Part shown: piece after piece, positions 43,526 through 51,584 of the stretch
How the letters are laid out: every line of letters begins with the position of its first letter
Position numbering within the stretch: position 1 is the stretch's first letter
From: Dyella acidisoli
GTDB lineage: Bacteria; Pseudomonadota; Gammaproteobacteria; Xanthomonadales; Rhodanobacteraceae
Direction: 5' to 3'
Assembly: GCF_030160295.1 (NCBI RefSeq)
Contig: NZ_BSOB01000025.1
Span: 1 to 64,000 of the forward strand
DNA: 64,000 nucleotides
Program-made: the position numbers and the translations under genes
Notes under the pieces: model-generated
Told to the model about the DNA's origin: nothing
The model's input: only the letters and a program-made list of their open reading frames with translations
Database searches by the model: none

Positions 43526-43831
43526 ATGAGTCTCAACGTTCAACATGACACCGAGCAGGACTGCCTCACCCTACAACTCGGTAATCACTTCGACTTCAGC
43601 GTGCATCGCTATTTCCACGAAGCATGCCTGGGCGCACGCAAACCATCGCGCAGCTACGTGATCGATCTGGGCGAAGTGGAAAGCATGGACAGCTCCGCAC
43701 TGGGCATGCTGCTGCTGCTGCGCGAACACGCCGGTGGCGATCGGGCTGAGATCCGTATCGTCAATGCCAATAGTGCGTTGCGCGGTACGCTGCGGGTGGC
43801 GGGGTTCGATAAGTTGTTTACGTTGCACTGA
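43526..43831 (+). CDS. STAS-domain protein 2
   Basis: 101 residues with a STAS fold (LTLQLGNHFDFSVHRYFHEA, VIDLGEVESMDSSALGMLLLL). The Ser-Ser of MDSSALGM sits at the site phosphorylated in SpoIIAA-like proteins. It follows the MCP-like gene by 12 bases with AAGGAG upstream, so the two are co-expressed. Its partner is unknown. It ends the chemotaxis region. Confidence 0.85.
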   Translation: MSLNVQHDTEQDCLTLQLGNHFDFSVHRYFHEACLGARKPSRSYVIDLGEVESMDSSALGMLLLLREHAGGDRAEIRIVNANSALRGTLRVAGFDKLFTLH

Positions 43832-43932
43832 TGTGACATGGCGCATCGACATGCGCCGATGCGCACGGTCTTGCACAGGGAGCGGGGTTATCGGATAGAG
43901 TTGTAGGCCTGCATAACGTGAAGGACCATGAG

Positions 43933-44511
43933 ATGTGCTGGCAGCTTGTTAGATCAGGCGCGGTGAAGGGATGCTTGGTTGTCTGGAGCGCGGCGTTGAC
44001 GGCATGCGCTCTGGCATCGCCCAGTCCCGAATCCTCCTTTCATACTTTGTCCCCGGCGCAATGCGCGCCGCCGTCCAAAGCAGGTTACAACGGACCGCTG
44101 GCGGCAACGTGGGATACCTATAAACCCTATGTCAGGGCGTGCCCGCTAACGTCGGCGAAAGCGCCGGCCAAGCTATGGTTGCTGACGGTATTCGCGCAGC
44201 CTTATCTGGATGATCATCCTGCTGAAACGGCGTGGCCGAATTTTCCTCGCCCGCTGCTCGTCACCGCCGACGGTCATTGCTTGGCGCGTTTGCCGGAACT
44301 GTTTCCATTCGACGAACCGCGCACCCTGAGCTTGCGCTATGGGTCGCCGCTTGATGGCATGCCAGCCGAAATTCGCGTGCACGTCAGCAACCCGGCTGTA
44401 GGTGGGGATTACGACTTGCCTGTATTGCATTGGATGCCCGCGCAGCATGCCTACATCGCGCAGAACAATACCGACGAATACACCAAGGACGATATGACAT
44501 GCCGGAATTGA
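43933..44511 (+). CDS. Predicted lipoprotein overlapping a Tae1-like amidase gene
   Basis: 192 residues. The N-terminus (MCWQLVRSGAVKGCLVVWSA) ends in a lipobox LTAC with Cys about residue 27, so the mature protein should be lipidated and face the periplasm. The mature part has four more Cys residues and no recognised domain. The start is placed at 43933 because AAGGA is seven bases upstream; a GTG at 43918 is possible. The next gene overlaps its last 13 bases. I infer an immunity protein, but nothing in the sequence proves it. Confidence 0.7.
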   Translation: MCWQLVRSGAVKGCLVVWSAALTACALASPSPESSFHTLSPAQCAPPSKAGYNGPLAATWDTYKPYVRACPLTSAKAPAKLWLLTVFAQPYLDDHPAETAWPNFPRPLLVTADGHCLARLPELFPFDEPRTLSLRYGSPLDGMPAEIRVHVSNPAVGGDYDLPVLHWMPAQHAYIAQNNTDEYTKDDMTCRN

Positions 44512-44993
44512 AAACGGTACTGGAAGCCGCTTACAACATGCCTGACTCGCTGCGCTCATGCAGCAATTTCGTCTGGCACGTGATTCAAGCCTATGTGCCG
44601 GATCAGCCTTACATGGTCGCCAACGATCTGGTGAAGTTTCTGGCGCGCAGTGCTGACTGGGAAGAGCTGGATGCTAACGACAGTCGCACGATGGCCGATC
44701 TCGCCAAGGCGGGGGCGGTGGTGGTGGGAGGCAGCGAGGATCATCCCAACGGGCACGTGCTCGTGGTGTATCCGGGGGATGTGAAAGAGTCTGGCGGCTA
44801 CGCTTATTCGTCCAACGGCAAGACGCTGATCATGCGCTCGCATGGGCTGTATGCGCGTTCCATGTCGCGTGCGCTGGGAAGTTGGCCGGGTGCCAAGAGC
44901 GATGGCGACAAGACAGTGTGGGATGCCTGGGCCGGGCCGAAATTCAGCAAAGTCCGCTTCTGGGTGCTCAAGTCCACCAAGCCACCGAAATAG
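44499..44993 (+). CDS. Tae1-like Cys/His peptidoglycan amidase
   Basis: 164 residues without a signal peptide. C21 in SCSNFV and H86 in HPNGHVLVV form a Cys-His pair in the same order and spacing as C30 and H91 of the Pseudomonas type VI effector Tse1 (Tae1), which has NCSGFV and YGHVAVV. Intermediate features also agree by eye (AND/AN-x-M-V, W-x-x-L, A-x-x-G-x-V-V). The expected reaction is hydrolysis of peptide cross-bridges in peptidoglycan. No type VI genes are in the window. A terminator for the minus strand lies behind it. Confidence in fold is good; delivery route is unknown. Confidence 0.65.
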   Translation: MPELKTVLEAAYNMPDSLRSCSNFVWHVIQAYVPDQPYMVANDLVKFLARSADWEELDANDSRTMADLAKAGAVVVGGSEDHPNGHVLVVYPGDVKESGGYAYSSNGKTLIMRSHGLYARSMSRALGSWPGAKSDGDKTVWDAWAGPKFSKVRFWVLKSTKPPK

Positions 44994-45016
44994 CCGGTTG
45001 CGTTTCGCTGTTACAC

Positions 45017-45049
45017 AAAAAAACCGACGGTGTGGGCTAACACCGTCGG
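45017..45049 (-). terminator. Intrinsic terminator of the 45085-45447 gene
   Basis: 10-base stem (45024-45033 with 45040-45049), loop GGGCTA, and seven A on the plus strand at 45017-45023, read as U-run on the minus strand. Confidence 0.92.
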
Positions 45050-45084
45050 CAGGTTCACACGCAAGTTGTAATGCTTGAAATGGC

Positions 45085-45447
45085 TTACCAGGCTTTCACG
45101 TCGACCACGCTGAGCGAGTAACTCTGCATGTCCGACTGATAATGCAGCAGGCGGCCCATGTCGAAATCCACCGACTGCCCGGGGCTGATGTTGGTGGTGC
45201 CGGCAGGCCAGCCCATCTTGGAAGCCAGCACGTTGCCGGAGCCGTCTTTCGCATCGAGGCGCACTTGCGCAGCAGCGGCTGCGGCGCAGTTGTTGACCAG
45301 CTTGCCCTTCACGCTCAGACGAGTAGCGATGCCGCTACCGACCGCAGCAACTTTGACGTCCTGGATCGCGAAGTCGGTCGCTGCACAGGCGGCATGGGCG
45401 GCGATGGGAGCGACCAGCAGCAAGGTCGCGGCGAGTACGGTTCTCAT
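45085..45447 (-). CDS. Small secreted protein, tandem copy 1
   Basis: 120 residues with a clear Sec signal peptide (MRTVLAATLLLVAPIAAHAA, cut near AHA/AC). The mature part has two Cys residues and ends with SLSVVDVKAW. It is nearly identical to the next gene (45669-46031), differing at ten positions. I do not recognise the family. Own terminator and likely own promoter in the 220-base gap. The pair probably arose by recent duplication. Confidence 0.85.
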   Translation of the reverse strand: MRTVLAATLLLVAPIAAHAACAATDFAIQDVKVAAVGSGIATRLSVKGKLVNNCAAAAAAQVRLDAKDGSGNVLASKMGWPAGTTNISPGQSVDFDMGRLLHYQSDMQSYSLSVVDVKAW

Positions 45448-45604
45448 GTGTCAGTCCTCAGGGTCGGATCGCCAGGAGCACGGCTTGTAATCCCTATCGG
45501 CCTGAGTGGGACGAAACTTTAGAGATGTTCGGATTCAGCCCGCGCACGCGTCATCGCACTGCAGGCCATCCTCAGCGTGTACCGACAAGCATGGTTTTCG
45601 TCGC

Positions 45605-45634
45605 AAAAAAAACCGACGGCGTGAGGGCCGTCGG
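45605..45634 (-). terminator. Intrinsic terminator of the 45669-46031 gene
   Basis: 8-base stem CCGACGGC/GCCGTCGG (45613-45620 with 45627-45634) preceded on the plus strand by eight A, matching the terminator of the sister gene in position and stem core. Confidence 0.9.
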
Positions 45635-45668
45635 CAGATTCACTAACAAGTAGTGATATTGGAGTGTC

Positions 45669-46031
45669 TTACCAGGATTTCACATCGACCACGCTGAGCG
45701 AGTAGTTCTGCATATCCGCCTGGTAATGCAGCAGGCGACCCAGATCGAATTCCACCGACTGGCCGGGGCTGACATTGGTGGTACCTGCCGGCCAGCCCAT
45801 CTTGGAGGCCAGCACGTTGCCGGAGCCATCTTTGGCATCCAGACGAACCTGCGCGGCGGCAGCGGAAGCGCAATTGTTGACCAGCTTGCCCTTGACGCTC
45901 AGACGAGTGGCGACACCACTGCCAACCGCAGCGACTTTGACGTCCTGGATGGCGAAATCGCTGGCGGCACAGGCGGCATGGGCGGCGATAGGAGCGACCA
46001 GCAGCAAGGTCGCGGCGAGTACGGTTTTCAT
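45669..46031 (-). CDS. Small secreted protein, tandem copy 2
   Basis: 120 residues, about ten substitutions from the 45085-45447 protein, all conservative (Lys/Arg, Ser/Thr, Ile/Val, Met/Leu). Signal peptide and two Cys are kept. Because the genes and their terminators are both duplicated with matching layout, the duplication included the flanks. The low number and conservative type of changes suggest both copies are under selection. Function unknown. Confidence 0.85.
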   Translation of the reverse strand: MKTVLAATLLLVAPIAAHAACAASDFAIQDVKVAAVGSGVATRLSVKGKLVNNCASAAAAQVRLDAKDGSGNVLASKMGWPAGTTNVSPGQSVEFDLGRLLHYQADMQNYSLSVVDVKSW

Positions 46032-46139
46032 AGATGAGTCCTCAGGGGGAAGGGATGTGTGCGTCGAAAGAGCAGCCAGGAAGCGCTATCGGCTTGCGCG
46101 GGACAAACTTTAGGAACGCCTGATTTCCCCGAAGACCCA

Positions 46140-46169
46140 AAAGAAAACCCCCGGGTTGCCCCGGGGGTT
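46140..46169 (-). terminator. Intrinsic terminator of the outer-membrane protein gene
   Basis: 10-base stem AACCCCCGGG/CCCGGGGGTT (46146-46155 with 46160-46169), loop TTGC, followed on the minus strand by TTCTTTT. Confidence 0.9.
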
Positions 46170-46202
46170 CTCGAACAGCTTGCAGCTACGCGTAACGCGT
46201 TA

Positions 46203-46847
46203 TCAGAAGCGGTATTCCACCGAAGCGGAGTATGCAGCCACGTTCACGCGATTACGGCCCACGCCAACGTAGTTCTCGCTGGTGCTGTTGCCGCTGTTGA
46301 TGCGGTAGTTGTCGTAGTTCAGGCCGACGCTGAAGCTCTTGGTCAGGTCGTAGCCAACGCCCAGGCCCGCGTACAGACCGTTGTTGAAGGTCTTGTAGCG
46401 GTTGTCGATGGCGCCGGACCAGGCGAACTTGGTCTGCGAACGCAGGTAACCGGCATGTGCGGTCACGAACCAGTTCTCATACACGTTGTACTTGGCGTTC
46501 ACGCCGAGGGTGACAGCGCTCGGCTTGGTCGACAGCGAGGCAAAACCATTGCCGAGGTCGGCCTTCGGGCGGCCAAGGTAGGCATAACCGATTTCCGCAC
46601 CGACGATACCGTTCCAGCGCCAGCCGAAACGCACGTTCTGGAACGTGCCCTTGTCATGGGTGAGCAGATCGGTGCGGTACTTGGTCTGGCCGAGCTGGCC
46701 GGCGACGAAGAAGTTGTCTTGCCAGTTCGGATTGACATTCGAACCGTAGGTGGCGGTGCTGGCGGCGTCATCCGCGTGGGCGGCCTGGCTCAGCACAGGG
46801 GACAGGGCAAGAGCGGCCACAGCGGCCGACAGGGCTAGCTTATTCAT
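46203..46847 (-). CDS. Outer-membrane beta-barrel protein
   Basis: 214 residues with a signal peptide (MNKLALSAAVAALALSPVLS, then QAAHA) and eight or so alternating beta-strands ending in a C-terminal Phe (VAAYSASVEYRF), the outer-membrane insertion signature. Resembles the OmpA-like/OmpW-like eight-strand porin group. The start at 46847 has GGAG six to ten bases upstream; the open frame reaches 46925 without further support. Own terminator. A divergent M61 peptidase starts at 47163. Confidence 0.85.
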   Translation of the reverse strand: MNKLALSAAVAALALSPVLSQAAHADDAASTATYGSNVNPNWQDNFFVAGQLGQTKYRTDLLTHDKGTFQNVRFGWRWNGIVGAEIGYAYLGRPKADLGNGFASLSTKPSAVTLGVNAKYNVYENWFVTAHAGYLRSQTKFAWSGAIDNRYKTFNNGLYAGLGVGYDLTKSFSVGLNYDNYRINSGNSTSENYVGVGRNRVNVAAYSASVEYRF

Positions 46848-47162
46848 GGAGGACTCCATCTCTTTTGTTATAGACCGTCGCCGCGATGGGGAAGTCGGGG
46901 CGAGGGGTCGCGCGGGGATACGCAACGTAACAAGATTGTAACAACCGTCCTGAACCCAACTTTTCCAGAGTCTTAATAGTGGACTTGACTGTTCAGTTTT
47001 ATGGGCGTGCTTAGGGCATCTCCTGGCGTCCTAATTTCAAGGAAGCCCAGGCGCTGCGCGTGACCTCTGGCAGGGGAGCGGGGAACGTGCACATGGCTAG
47101 GATCGAGGCTTACGCCGCCTTCACGTTCATGTTGGCGGCCTTGTCGCACCAGGGAGACTCCT
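46848..47162. other. Divergent intergenic region
   Basis: 315 bases between the outer-membrane protein (minus) and the M61 peptidase (plus). It must hold both promoters, but I could not single out either one. GGGAG at 47152-47156 is the ribosome site for the TTG start of the peptidase. Confidence 0.4.
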
Positions 47163-49067
47163 TTGAAACGCACTCCGCTTGCCGCCGCCATCCTTGCCAC
47201 CGTGCTGGGATGCACCGCTCTTGTCGTTCACGCTGATGACGTGGCCGCTCCGCAGAACGTTCCTTACAGCGCCGGTGCGCTGAAGATCGATGTGGATGCC
47301 ACCGACGTTGCCCGTCGGGTGTTCCGCGTGCATGAAACGATCCCGGTGGCGGCCGGTCCGTTGACGCTGCTGTATCCGGAATGGATTCCCGGCCATCACT
47401 CGCCCACCGGCCCGGTCGACAAGTTTGCCGGCCTCACCGTGAAAGCGAATGGCCAGACGTTGCCGTGGACGCGCGACGAGTACAACGTCTTCGCTTTCCA
47501 CGTCGACGTACCGCAGGGTGCTACGACGGTGGAAGTGGATTTCCAGTTCCTCTCGCCGCAGGACATGCGTCAGGGCCGCGTGGTGATGACGCCGGAAATG
47601 CTCAACCTGCAGTGGAACACCGTCGCCCTCTATCCGGCCGGTTACTACGCACGCCAGATCCAGACCGAGCCCAGCGTGAAGCTGCCGGCCGGCTGGCAGT
47701 TCGGCTCCGCACTGGAAGTTGCCTCGCATGACGGCGATACCGTGCACTTCAAGCCGATCAACTACGATGACTTGGTCGACTCGCCGATCTACGCCGGCAA
47801 ATACTACAAGCAGATCGATCTCGATCCGGGCGCAAGCACACCAGTGCATCTGAACATCGTGGCGGATGATCCGAAGTATCTGGAAATCAAGCCCGAGCAG
47901 ATCAAGATTCATCAGCAGCTGGTGCAGCAGATGTACAAGCTGTACGGCGCGCATCACTACAACCACTACGACTTCCTGCTGTCGCTCAGCGACAAGATGA
48001 GCGGCAATGGTCTGGAGCATCATCGCTCCAGCGAAAACGGCACGCCGCCGGGCTACTTCACCGAGTGGGAAAAGAGCTGGATTATGCGCGATCTGCTCTC
48101 GCACGAATTCAATCACTCGTGGGATGGCAAGTATCGTCGCGGCGCTGATTTGTCCACGCCGAACTTCAACGTGCCGATGGGCGATTCGCTGCTGTGGGTG
48201 TACGAAGGCCAGACCCAGTTCTGGGGCCATGTCATTGCCGCGCGTTCCGGCCTGTGGACCGACAATCAGTTCAAGGACATGCTCGCCGCCGTCGCTGCCA
48301 CGTATGACAAGGGCCGCCCGGGCCTGGCCAGCTGGCGCAACGTGCAGGACACCACCAACGATCCCACCATCGCGCAGCGTCGCCCGTTGCCCTATCGCAA
48401 CTACCAGGCCAGTGAGGATTACTACTCCGCCGGCCAAATGATCTGGTTGGAAGTGGACGCCAAGCTGCGCGAACTCAGCGGCAACAAGAAGAGCATCGAC
48501 GATTTCGCCAAGGCATTCTTCGGCGTGAATCCGGGTGCGTGGGATGTCGATCCCTACACCTTCGAAGATGTGGTGAACACGCTCAACGGCATCGCGCCGT
48601 ACGACTGGAAGAGCTACCTGCGCACGCGCCTCGACGGACACGGTCCGCTGATCGGCGGTGTTGAAGCACATGGTTGGAAGCTGGTTTACAACGACAAGCC
48701 GTCCGACGCTGTCAAAGCTGTGGAAGCGTTCCGCAAGGGCACGGACCTGATGTATTCGCTCGGCCTGTCCATAGGCAAGGAAGGCTCCATCAACGACGTC
48801 TTGTGGGACAGCCCCGCCTTCAAGGCCGGCATCTCGCCCGGCATGACCATCGTCGCCGTCAACGGTCGCAGCTACGATTCGGATGCCATCAAAGATGCGG
48901 TCACCGCTTCTGCGAAGGACAGCAATCAGCCAGTGGAACTGCTGGTGAAGAACTTCGATGAGTACAAGACCGTGCGCATCGACTATCACGGTGGCCTGAA
49001 GTATCCGCATCTTGAGCGCGATACCAGCAAGCCGGATACCTTGAGTCAGCTCATCAAGGCGCGTTGA
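47163..49067 (+). CDS. M61-family aminopeptidase with C-terminal PDZ domain
   Basis: 634 residues with a signal peptide (KRTPLAAAILATVLGCTALV), so periplasmic. The zinc site HEFNH begins at H314 (LLSHEFNHSWDGKYRRG), the hallmark of glycyl-aminopeptidase M61. A PDZ domain lies at about 545-600 (SPAFKAGISPGMTIVAVNGRSYD). Starts with TTG at 47163, placed by GGGAG six bases upstream. The long frame on the opposite strand (47127-49010) is a shadow. Monocistronic as far as can be seen. Confidence 0.9.
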   Translation: MKRTPLAAAILATVLGCTALVVHADDVAAPQNVPYSAGALKIDVDATDVARRVFRVHETIPVAAGPLTLLYPEWIPGHHSPTGPVDKFAGLTVKANGQTLPWTRDEYNVFAFHVDVPQGATTVEVDFQFLSPQDMRQGRVVMTPEMLNLQWNTVALYPAGYYARQIQTEPSVKLPAGWQFGSALEVASHDGDTVHFKPINYDDLVDSPIYAGKYYKQIDLDPGASTPVHLNIVADDPKYLEIKPEQIKIHQQLVQQMYKLYGAHHYNHYDFLLSLSDKMSGNGLEHHRSSENGTPPGYFTEWEKSWIMRDLLSHEFNHSWDGKYRRGADLSTPNFNVPMGDSLLWVYEGQTQFWGHVIAARSGLWTDNQFKDMLAAVAATYDKGRPGLASWRNVQDTTNDPTIAQRRPLPYRNYQASEDYYSAGQMIWLEVDAKLRELSGNKKSIDDFAKAFFGVNPGAWDVDPYTFEDVVNTLNGIAPYDWKSYLRTRLDGHGPLIGGVEAHGWKLVYNDKPSDAVKAVEAFRKGTDLMYSLGLSIGKEGSINDVLWDSPAFKAGISPGMTIVAVNGRSYDSDAIKDAVTASAKDSNQPVELLVKNFDEYKTVRIDYHGGLKYPHLERDTSKPDTLSQLIKAR

Positions 49068-49077
49068 TCATCGCAAC

Positions 49078-49150
49078 GGTCCCTTTTCCCTAAGGAGAGA
49101 GGGACCTGATCTGCTCCCTCTCCCCTCCGGGGAGAGGGTTGGGGTGAGGG
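49078..49150. repeat. Family B single unit before tRNA-Arg
   Basis: CCCTCTCCCCTCCGGGGAGAGGGTTGGGGTGAGGGG at 49111-49146, preceded by an imperfect hairpin GGTCCCTTTTCCC...GAGAGGGACC (49078-49106). The mirrored partner unit is missing here. Confidence 0.8.
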
Positions 49151-49197
49151 GCCACCCTCGCGCGATGCTCACCATGGGCATCCCCACCCACCTCCGC

Positions 49198-49203
49198 TAT
49201 ACT
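49198..49203 (+). promoter_or_regulatory. Putative -10 element of the tRNA-Arg gene
   Basis: TATACT at 49198-49203 is a good sigma-70 -10 about 56 bases before the tRNA. No convincing -35 element was found at the right distance. Confidence 0.4.
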
Positions 49204-49258
49204 CCCCTTCCGCTCGACGCCCATCCCACATGGATCACCCGCGTCAGCGCATCACTAC

Positions 49259-49335
49259 GCGCCCGTAGCTCAGCCGGATAGAGTAGTGGCTTCCGAAGCC
49301 ATTGGTCGGGGGTTCGAATCCCTCCGGGCGCGCCA
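49259..49335 (+). tRNA. tRNA-Arg (anticodon CCG)
   Basis: Acceptor stem GCGCCCG (49259-49265) pairs with CGGGCGC (49325-49331), then G and an encoded CCA (49333-49335). The D-arm reads TAGCTCAGCCGGATAGAG, the anticodon arm GTGGCTTCCGAAGCCAT with CCG at 49293-49295, and the T-arm GGGGGTTCGAATCCCTC. It decodes CGG. The genes that follow are less GC-rich and unrelated to flagella, as is common at tRNA insertion sites. Confidence 0.96.
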
Positions 49336-49564
49336 TCTTTTTCTTGGCGTTACCCCTTTGTACGTTAAACCATAAATTGTCCGCTCTTTCCGAGCGGATG
49401 TTTCCCGCGCTGATTTACGCACTGCTAAACATCTTCCGAATGCGGCTATTCCTGTTGCAGGCGATCGCTTAGCCGCTCGGTGGGGCGTTGACGTGGCAGA
49501 ACCATAAAGTAGTAGGACACTTGCGTCTTCGACCCTTTGCAGACATCTGTCCATGGGATTTCTT
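49336..49564. other. AT-richer stretch after the tRNA
   Basis: About 230 bases with visibly lower GC. A small hairpin TCCGCTC/GAGCGGA lies at 49380-49398. No integrase fragment and no repeated tRNA end were found. The minus-strand frame across here only shadows the tRNA. Confidence 0.4.
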
Positions 49565-49948
49565 ATGGAACCTGACCAGCGAGCAGTCTCCATTGCAATC
49601 GAGTGGATCGAAAAGTGGTCGCTTGCCAACGCAGTTAATACCGCAAATTCACGTGCGTCTGGCTTGGACAACGAAATTCCAAGGGACGACCCGGAGCTCT
49701 GCTTAATAGCTATTTTGGAAATACTCAAAAGGATTCCATCCGATCCGGCGGACCATTACTTTCAGGTTCTGGCCGCGGGCCCGCTCGAAGATCTGTTGGT
49801 TTACAACGGTGAGCATTGTGTGAGCCAAGTTGAGTTGGCGGCGAGGCAAAGTCCATCGTTCCGACTACTTCTCAATGGAGTTTGGTCTTCTGCCATAAAG
49901 CCACGCGTACTTGATCAGCTTTCCAAATACCGAAATGCTCCTTGGTAA
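49565..49948 (+). CDS. DUF6869-like protein
   Basis: 127 residues, no signal peptide. The central part (YFQVLAAGPLEDLLVYNGEHC and VELAARQSPSFRLLLNGVW) looks like the DUF6869 family, whose function is unknown. The start at 49565 has GGGA seven bases upstream; an in-frame ATG at 49553 would add four residues. It is directly downstream of tRNA-Arg and AT-richer than the flagellar genes, consistent with acquired DNA. Confidence 0.6.
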   Translation: MEPDQRAVSIAIEWIEKWSLANAVNTANSRASGLDNEIPRDDPELCLIAILEILKRIPSDPADHYFQVLAAGPLEDLLVYNGEHCVSQVELAARQSPSFRLLLNGVWSSAIKPRVLDQLSKYRNAPW

Positions 49949-50050
49949 ATCGCTAAGCTTTAGATTCAGTGTGTTGCATCCACCAGCTGAATCTGTAACC
50001 CAAAGGGACACAGGGCCAGATATCGGCGTTTGAACGATGCGAGAATCCAG

Positions 50051-50272
50051 TCACCTGATCCTGCAATGGCGCGTGGCGCAGCTCTCCTTGGACATGCAGC
50101 GAATCAGTGCAGGTATGAAGCGCGTCAGTGCAAGCACCATCACCACGGCGGCGATAGCGCCGGATGTCGACAGAATCATCCGGCCACCATGAGCCTGATA
50201 CCAAGCCAGGGCGATCAGGACACAGGCGGCGGCAAGACCGAAAAGGATGGACGCAATGCGGGCGTTCGACAT
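50051..50272 (-). CDS. Small two-helix membrane protein
   Basis: 73 residues with two membrane helices (about 5-24 and 33-53) and a short basic tail. ATG at 50272 is preceded by GGAGG with good spacing. It is last in a three-gene unit with a larger membrane protein and an ECF sigma factor. Function not recognised; by analogy it may be part of the sigma factor's control complex, which is inference. Confidence 0.65.
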   Translation of the reverse strand: MSNARIASILFGLAAACVLIALAWYQAHGGRMILSTSGAIAAVVMVLALTRFIPALIRCMSKESCATRHCRIR

Positions 50273-50352
50273 GGTTCCTCCAAGAGTGGGTGCCGGATCG
50301 ACCTGTGTTGGTCTCAGCCGTCGCAACCAAAGTCGCGGCCACGTGGGATTTC

Positions 50353-50943
50353 TTACAAACTTTCTTCCAATGACTTCAGTTTCCCAGTGAGCTCATGGAG
50401 TTGGCTCCGTCTGGCGCGAGCCAGCGCGAGACCCGCGATGATCATGGCGACCAGGGCTATCAGGCCGACGATCGTTTGTATCAACACCAGACTGGGTTGG
50501 ACGACGTGCCCGCCTGGCACCGACTTCGGTGCCAGAACCCTCATCAGAACCTCACCCGCCACTGCGCCCATGGGTGCTCCCAGATAAAGACAGCGCGCCT
50601 GGAAGAGTCCTCGCTCTGCCCGGGCGATCATGCGCTTCAGAAGGCTGACCGTATCGAGGTCGAGCGGATCCACGGCGCGGCAGCGCGCGCGCTGATATCC
50701 GATCGCACCGGCAACAAAGGCAATCCACAGCGCGCTGAGGAGCCCGTGTGTACCGGACCGCCCGGTGGCTTCCTCGAAAACCAAAAACAATGCAACGCCA
50801 CAGAGAATGATGATGAGGATTCGGCTGTGCCACTGCTGCGCTTTATGCAATCGCTGCAGGTCCAGCAAGAGCTGCCGGGTGTCCGGTTTTGGAGTGGATT
50901 GCCAAAGCGTGGCAAATGGGTCGGTTTGCGATGGCTCGCTCAT
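50353..50943 (-). CDS. Membrane protein encoded with an ECF sigma factor
   Basis: 196 residues with a cytosolic start (about 1-40), membrane helices at about 41-58 and 65-82, a soluble stretch, and two more helices at about 120-138 and 148-172, ending in a cytosolic helix. Its ATG overlaps the sigma factor stop codon (ATGA). Position and topology suit an anti-sigma or sensor role, but it lacks the ZAS zinc-binding motif (HxxxCxxC), so it is not a classical one. Confidence 0.7.
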   Translation of the reverse strand: MSEPSQTDPFATLWQSTPKPDTRQLLLDLQRLHKAQQWHSRILIIILCGVALFLVFEEATGRSGTHGLLSALWIAFVAGAIGYQRARCRAVDPLDLDTVSLLKRMIARAERGLFQARCLYLGAPMGAVAGEVLMRVLAPKSVPGGHVVQPSLVLIQTIVGLIALVAMIIAGLALARARRSQLHELTGKLKSLEESL

Positions 50944-51425
50944 GTCTCGGCTCCGAAGTTCAACCGGATGAAAGTTTTGGCGCGATGCAGCCGCACGGAC
51001 GTGTTGCTTTCGCTGATGCCAAGGATCGTCGCGATTTCCTTGATCGGGATCTCCTCAAGATAGAGGCCAGCCACAGCCTTCAGAGGCTCTGGCAATTGAC
51101 GTATCACCTCGGTCAGGCGGGCCAGCTGTTTGGCGTGGTCGGTCACCTCATCGACGGGCATGGACATATCCGGAATGCTGTCGCCTAGGGGCTCGTCCTT
51201 GCGCACAAGTGCGCGACGCACATGGGTGACACAAATGTTCTGGGTGATGCGAGCGATATAGGGTTTGAGCATCGACGGATTGTCCAGGCGAGGCAGCGCC
51301 TGCCAGACCGCCAGCCAGACTTCCTGCACGAGATCGTCAATACGGTCGGGATGGCGCTCGTAGACCATCGCAATGCGGCGAACCATGCCGGCGTGCTTAT
51401 CGACGATCTCTTCGAGGCTCAGCAC
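50940..51425 (-). CDS. ECF-type RNA polymerase sigma factor
   Basis: 161 residues from a GTG at 51425. Region 2 (VDKHAGMVRRIAMVYERHPDRIDDLVQEVWLAVWQ) includes the DDLVQEV core-binding motif; region 4 (LPEPLKAVAGLYLEEIPIKEIATILGISESNTSVRLHRA) is the -35-binding helix-turn-helix. The frame stays open further upstream to 51596, without sigma resemblance; the precise start is uncertain. It drives a short operon with two membrane proteins and is divergent from the hydrolase gene at 51585. Confidence 0.85.
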   Translation of the reverse strand: MLSLEEIVDKHAGMVRRIAMVYERHPDRIDDLVQEVWLAVWQALPRLDNPSMLKPYIARITQNICVTHVRRALVRKDEPLGDSIPDMSMPVDEVTDHAKQLARLTEVIRQLPEPLKAVAGLYLEEIPIKEIATILGISESNTSVRLHRAKTFIRLNFGAET

Positions 51426-51584
51426 GGCGTTGGTATCCCATCCCTTTGGGGGCCTTAGTCGCTTGAGCCGGGATCTTCTTACAAGGCAGGCAAAAAAAAA
51501 TCGTGGCCTGCGCTGTAAGACTCGTGTCCGGGCCTCGACTGCAAGTCTGACGCCAATCCGGCGTTCTTGCAGAGGGGCATGACC

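Noticed and set aside
47127-49010. 627-codon frame antisense to the M61 peptidase
   Set aside because: No family resemblance and complete overlap with a well-supported gene.
49270-49728. Minus-strand frame across tRNA-Arg
   Set aside because: Its C-terminal residues are the reverse translation of the tRNA, a well-known artefact.
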